Shown one piece after another: positions 7,124 through 10,617 of a DNA stretch of 10,617 nt (the first letter of the stretch is position 1; every line of letters begins with the position of its first letter). This DNA comes from Pseudomonas sp. (GTDB lineage: Bacteria; Pseudomonadota; Gammaproteobacteria; Pseudomonadales; Pseudomonadaceae): NCBI GenBank assembly GCA_003523465.1, contig DQAA01000065.1, positions 1,007 to 11,623 on the forward strand, read 5' to 3'. Below the pieces are notes generated by a model. It did no database searches, was not told the origin of the DNA, and was given only the letters and a program-made list of their open reading frames with translations. Both the position numbers and the translations under genes were made by a program.

Positions 7124-7151
7124 TGTAGGAAAAAACCTAAATTAGGGTCAC

Positions 7152-7188
7152 AAAAAAGCGGGCACGCCTGTGAGGACGTGCCCGCTTT
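7152..7188 (-). terminator. Intrinsic terminator after argB
   Basis: Read on the minus strand, AAAGCGGGCACG (7188-7177) pairs with CGTGCCCGCTTT (7166-7155) and the stem runs into a TTTTTT tract at 7157-7152. The loop is about ten bases. It begins 9 bases after the argB stop and separates the argB transcript from the lipoprotein operon. Confidence 0.9.
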
Positions 7189-7197
7189 CGTTGGATC

Positions 7198-8136
<939 letters not shown>

Positions 8137-9534
8137 TCAGAACGGTAGTTGCAGGTCAGGGGCTACGCGCTTGAGCTGCGCGTGGAATATAGCCTTGATT
8201 CGCTGCAGTTCGGCGTCATTGTCGGCCTCGAAGCGCAGGACCAGCACCGGGGTGGTGTTGGAGGCGCGGACCAGGCCCCAGCCATGGGGATAATCGACCC
8301 GTACACCGTCGATGGTGGTCAGGTCGGCTTCGCCCCAGTCGGCGTCGCGTTGCAGGGCGTCAATGATGGCGAATTTACTCTCGTCGGTCACATCAATGTT
8401 GATTTCCGGGGTGGAAATATCATTCGGGAAGCCGGCGAACAGGGTTTCGGCGTCCGTTTCGGTCTTGCTGAGGATCTCTAGCAGGCGCGCGGCGCTGTAG
8501 ATGCCGTCGTCGAAACCGAACCAGCGCTCCTTGATGAAGATGTGGCCGCTCATCTCGCCGGCGAGCAGTGCGCCGGTTTCCTTCATCTTCTTCTTGATCA
8601 GGGAATGGCCGGTCTTCCACATCCGCGAGTGGCCGCCGTACTGGGCGATCAGCGGGGTCAGGCGGCGGGTGCATTTGACGTCGAAGATGATCTCGGCGCC
8701 CGGGTTGCGGCTCAGCACATCCTGGGCGAAAAGCATCAGCAGGCGGTCCGGATAGACGATGCTGCCGGTGTTGGTCACCACGCCGATGCGGTCGCCGTCA
8801 CCGTCGAAGGCCAGGCCGATATCGGCGTTGGTTTCCTTCACTTTCGCGATCAGATCGACGAGGTTTTCCGGTTTTCCCGGATCCGGGTGGTGGTTGGGGA
8901 AGTTGCCGTCCACCTCGCAGAACAGCGGGATGACCTCGCAATCCAGCGCGGCCAGCAATTGCGGGGCGTTGACCCCGGCGGCGCCGTTGCCGCAGTCCAC
9001 GACCACCTTCAGGCGTCGGGCGAGCTTGATGTCGCCGACGATCTGCTGGTGATAGCGCGGGAGGATATCGACTTTCTCAACCTTGCCCGTGCCGCGGGGC
9101 AGGTCTTCGTTCTTGATGCGGGTCAGCAGGGCCTGGATCTGTTCGTTGGCGAGGGTATCGCCGGCGATGACGATCTTGAAGCCGTTGTAGTCCGACGGGT
9201 TGTGGCTGCCAGTGAGCATCACCCCGGACTTGCCGGCCAGCACATTGGCGGCGTAGTAGAGGGCGGGGGTTGGTACCAGGCCGACATCGCTGACCTGGCA
9301 ACCGGCGTCGGCCAGGCCCTTGATCAGTTGTTCCACCAGCATCGGGCCGGACAACCGGCCGTCACGGCCGACCGAAACGTTCGGCTCGCCCTGGGCCAGG
9401 CTCTGGGCGCCGATGGCGCGGCCGATCCAGTAAGCCGTCTCGGCGTGCAGGGTCTTTCCGACCACACCACGGATATCGTAGGCGCGGAAGATGCTGTCAG
9501 GCAGTGCGGGGATCAGTTGGGCCATATCGTTCAT
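8137..9534 (-). CDS. algC: Phosphomannomutase/phosphoglucomutase AlgC
   Basis: AlgC interconverts mannose-6-P/mannose-1-P and glucose-6-P/glucose-1-P, feeding alginate, LPS and rhamnolipid sugar synthesis. The 465-residue length fits P. aeruginosa AlgC (463). The phosphoserine loop TGSHNP has Ser110; the metal loop DGDGDR is at 244-249; the sugar-recognition loop GEMSGH is at 326-331; and the phosphate-binding loop RASNTTP is at 423-429, so all four active-site regions are intact. Three near starts exist (GTG 9537, ATG 9534, ATG 9525); GGAG lies seven bases before ATG 9534, which is preferred. The gene sits 102 bases downstream of dut. In P. aeruginosa algC has its own AlgR-dependent promoter; I did not recognise an AlgR box in this gap. 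The longer gap still allows a private promoter. Confidence 0.96.
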   Translation of the reverse strand: MNDMAQLIPALPDSIFRAYDIRGVVGKTLHAETAYWIGRAIGAQSLAQGEPNVSVGRDGRLSGPMLVEQLIKGLADAGCQVSDVGLVPTPALYYAANVLAGKSGVMLTGSHNPSDYNGFKIVIAGDTLANEQIQALLTRIKNEDLPRGTGKVEKVDILPRYHQQIVGDIKLARRLKVVVDCGNGAAGVNAPQLLAALDCEVIPLFCEVDGNFPNHHPDPGKPENLVDLIAKVKETNADIGLAFDGDGDRIGVVTNTGSIVYPDRLLMLFAQDVLSRNPGAEIIFDVKCTRRLTPLIAQYGGHSRMWKTGHSLIKKKMKETGALLAGEMSGHIFIKERWFGFDDGIYSAARLLEILSKTETDAETLFAGFPNDISTPEINIDVTDESKFAIIDALQRDADWGEADLTTIDGVRVDYPHGWGLVRASNTTPVLVLRFEADNDAELQRIKAIFHAQLKRVAPDLQLPF

Positions 9535-9636
9535 CACGGGACTCCAGTCTCGAAGGCTTTCGGGCGTATGGAACGCTTGGACGGCCTTTCCGGCGGAGAG
9601 TTCGCCCCCGACAGGACGTCGAGGGCGATCGGCGGA
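9535..9636. other. dut-algC intergenic gap
   Basis: This 102-base gap between the dut stop and the algC start is the longest within the coaBC-dut-algC-argB cluster. No intrinsic terminator, convincing -35/-10 pair or AlgR-type box was found by eye. Only the GGAG ribosome-binding site for algC is clear. It is the natural place for an algC-specific promoter. Confidence 0.4.
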
Positions 9637-10092
9637 TCAGTGGCTACCGGAGTGACCGAAGCCGCCGGCGCCGCGTTGGGTCTCGTCGAAGGTCTCGACG
9701 ATGTCGAAATGCGCCTGCACCACCGGCACCAGGACCAGCTGCGCAATACGCTCGCCGACGGCGATGTTGAAGGCGGTCTGGCCACGGTTCCAGCACGACA
9801 CCATCAGCTCGCCCTGGTAGTCCGAGTCGATCAGGCCGACCAGGTTGCCGAGGACGATGCCGTGTTTATGGCCCAGGCCGGAACGCGGCAGGATCATGGC
9901 TGCCAGGCCCGGGTCGCCGATGTAGATCGACAGGCCGGTGGGGATCAGTACGGTCTGGCCCGGCTCGAGGACGGTGTCCTCCTTGAGCATGGCGCGCAGG
10001 TCGAGGCCGGCGGAGCCCGGGGTGGCGTATTGCGGCAGCGGGAATTCGGCGCCGATGCGTGGATCGAGGATCTTGGCTTGGAGAGCGTGCAT
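9637..10092 (-). CDS. dut: Deoxyuridine 5'-triphosphate nucleotidohydrolase (dUTPase)
   Basis: Dut hydrolyses dUTP to dUMP and pyrophosphate, keeping uracil out of DNA and supplying thymidylate synthase; it acts as a cytoplasmic homotrimer. All five trimeric dUTPase motifs are visible in 151 residues: motif 1 GSAGLDLRA (26-34), motif 2 [11 protein letters not shown] (68-78), motif 3 [15 protein letters not shown] (82-96) with the catalytic Asp at 90, motif 4 [11 protein letters not shown] (113-123) and the C-terminal arm [10 protein letters not shown] (140-149). A TTG three codons upstream extends the frame, but ATG 10090-10092 gives the Pseudomonas N-terminus [12 protein letters not shown]. 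Only five bases separate the coaBC stop from this ATG, so the genes are co-transcribed and probably coupled; the coaBC-dut pairing is conserved in many proteobacteria. Confidence 0.97.
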   Translation of the reverse strand: MHALQAKILDPRIGAEFPLPQYATPGSAGLDLRAMLKEDTVLEPGQTVLIPTGLSIYIGDPGLAAMILPRSGLGHKHGIVLGNLVGLIDSDYQGELMVSCWNRGQTAFNIAVGERIAQLVLVPVVQAHFDIVETFDETQRGAGGFGHSGSH

Positions 10093-10097
10093 TTGAA

Positions 10098-10617
10098 TCA
10101 AACCTGGTTGAGGCGTTCGGCGATGAAAGCGATCAGCTGGCGGGCGATCTTGCCCTTGCTGGTCTGCGCGAACAGGGTTTCGTGGAGCTGGCGGTCGATC
10201 ACGCTGCAGGCGTTTTCCTCGCTGTTGAAGCCAATGCTGGGGTTGGCCACGTCATTGGCGACGATCAGGTCGAGGTTCTTGTCCTTGAGCTTGCGAGCGG
10301 CGTAATCGAGCAGGTGTTCGGTCTCGGCGGCGAAGCCGACGCTGAACGGACGGTCCGGACGGGTGGCGATGGTGGCCAGGATGTCCGGGTTGCGCACCAT
10401 CTGCAGCAGGAGGCCGTCACCGGTCGTAGGGTCTTTCTTGAGTTTTTGCGGGGCGACGACTTCAGGGCGGTAGTCCGCGACCGCCGCCGAGGCGATGAAC
10501 AGGTCGCAGGGAATCGCCGCTTCGCAGGCCGCGAGCATGTCGCGGGCGCTGACCACGTCGATCCGGGTGACGCGGTCCGGGGTCGGCAGGTGCACCGGGC
10601 CGGTGACCAGGGTCACC
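10098..10617 (-). CDS. coaBC: Phosphopantothenoylcysteine decarboxylase/synthetase, C-terminal part (start outside the window)
   Basis: About 173 residues of the CoaB (phosphopantothenate-cysteine ligase) half are present; the frame is open at the right edge, so the GTG at 10616 is internal and the CoaC half lies beyond the window. CoaBC converts 4'-phosphopantothenate and cysteine, using CTP, to 4'-phosphopantetheine in CoA synthesis. Family signs are [13 protein letters not shown] at the edge, [12 protein letters not shown] (near 40-51) followed by KLKK, which carries the CoaB lysine important for CTP/intermediate handling, then NPDIL, VGFAAET and LDLIVANDV, with GFNSEEN near the C-terminus. 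The stop TGA at 10100-10098 is five bases before the dut ATG. This is the first visible gene of the coaBC-dut-algC-argB run. The older name is dfp. Confidence 0.95.
   Translation of the reverse strand, partial: VTLVTGPVHLPTPDRVTRIDVVSARDMLAACEAAIPCDLFIASAAVADYRPEVVAPQKLKKDPTTGDGLLLQMVRNPDILATIATRPDRPFSVGFAAETEHLLDYAARKLKDKNLDLIVANDVANPSIGFNSEENACSVIDRQLHETLFAQTSKGKIARQLIAFIAERLNQV

Noticed and set aside
8542..10305. Long open frame (587 codons) on the + strand opposite algC, dut and coaBC
   Set aside because: It lies antisense to three clearly conserved genes, has the repetitive Gly/Ala/Val/Asp/Gln-rich composition of GC-rich antisense translation, and shows no recognisable domain.

Overview
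The window is a stretch of core chromosome from a Pseudomonas, most likely of the P. fluorescens/P. putida side of the genus. The basis is GC-rich coding sequence, a recognisable Crc protein beside pyrE and rph, an AlgC-type phosphomannomutase/phosphoglucomutase between dut and argB, and near full-length similarity, from memory, to Pseudomonas versions of these proteins. No rRNA, tRNA, CRISPR, insertion sequence or prophage gene was seen. Almost all of the sequence is coding and no gene-free gap exceeds about 225 bases.

Layout from left to right. (1) 1-1219: the 3' part of an amino-acid permease of the APC superfamily on the + strand, cut by the window edge. (2) 1241-2737: yicC then gmk, a tight minus-strand pair (endoribonuclease-family protein, guanylate kinase). 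(3) 2738-2961: a divergent promoter region. (4) 2962-3684: rph (RNase PH) on the + strand, ending at a symmetric terminator shared with crc. (5) 3752-4531: crc on the minus strand, divergent from pyrE (4612-5253, +). (6) 5296-7038: a minus-strand operon of three small lipoproteins, a CsgG-family protein, a DUF4810 protein and a DUF799/GNA1162-type protein. (7) 7198-10617: minus-strand coaBC (partial), dut, algC and argB in close succession, ending in a strong terminator.

Functionally the window is dominated by nucleotide and RNA housekeeping (gmk, pyrE, dut, rph, yicC), CoA and arginine synthesis (coaBC, argB), sugar-phosphate supply for surface polysaccharides (algC) and global carbon catabolite control (crc). 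The least understood part is the lipoprotein trio: a CsgG-like outer-membrane protein with no curli subunit genes beside it, translationally linked to two lipoproteins of unknown function, and preceded by a gap rich in inverted repeats. It looks like a self-contained envelope module placed between argB and pyrE. Several start codons were moved inward from the longest open frame on the basis of family length and ribosome-binding sites (yicC, rph, crc, csgG-like, argB, algC, dut).
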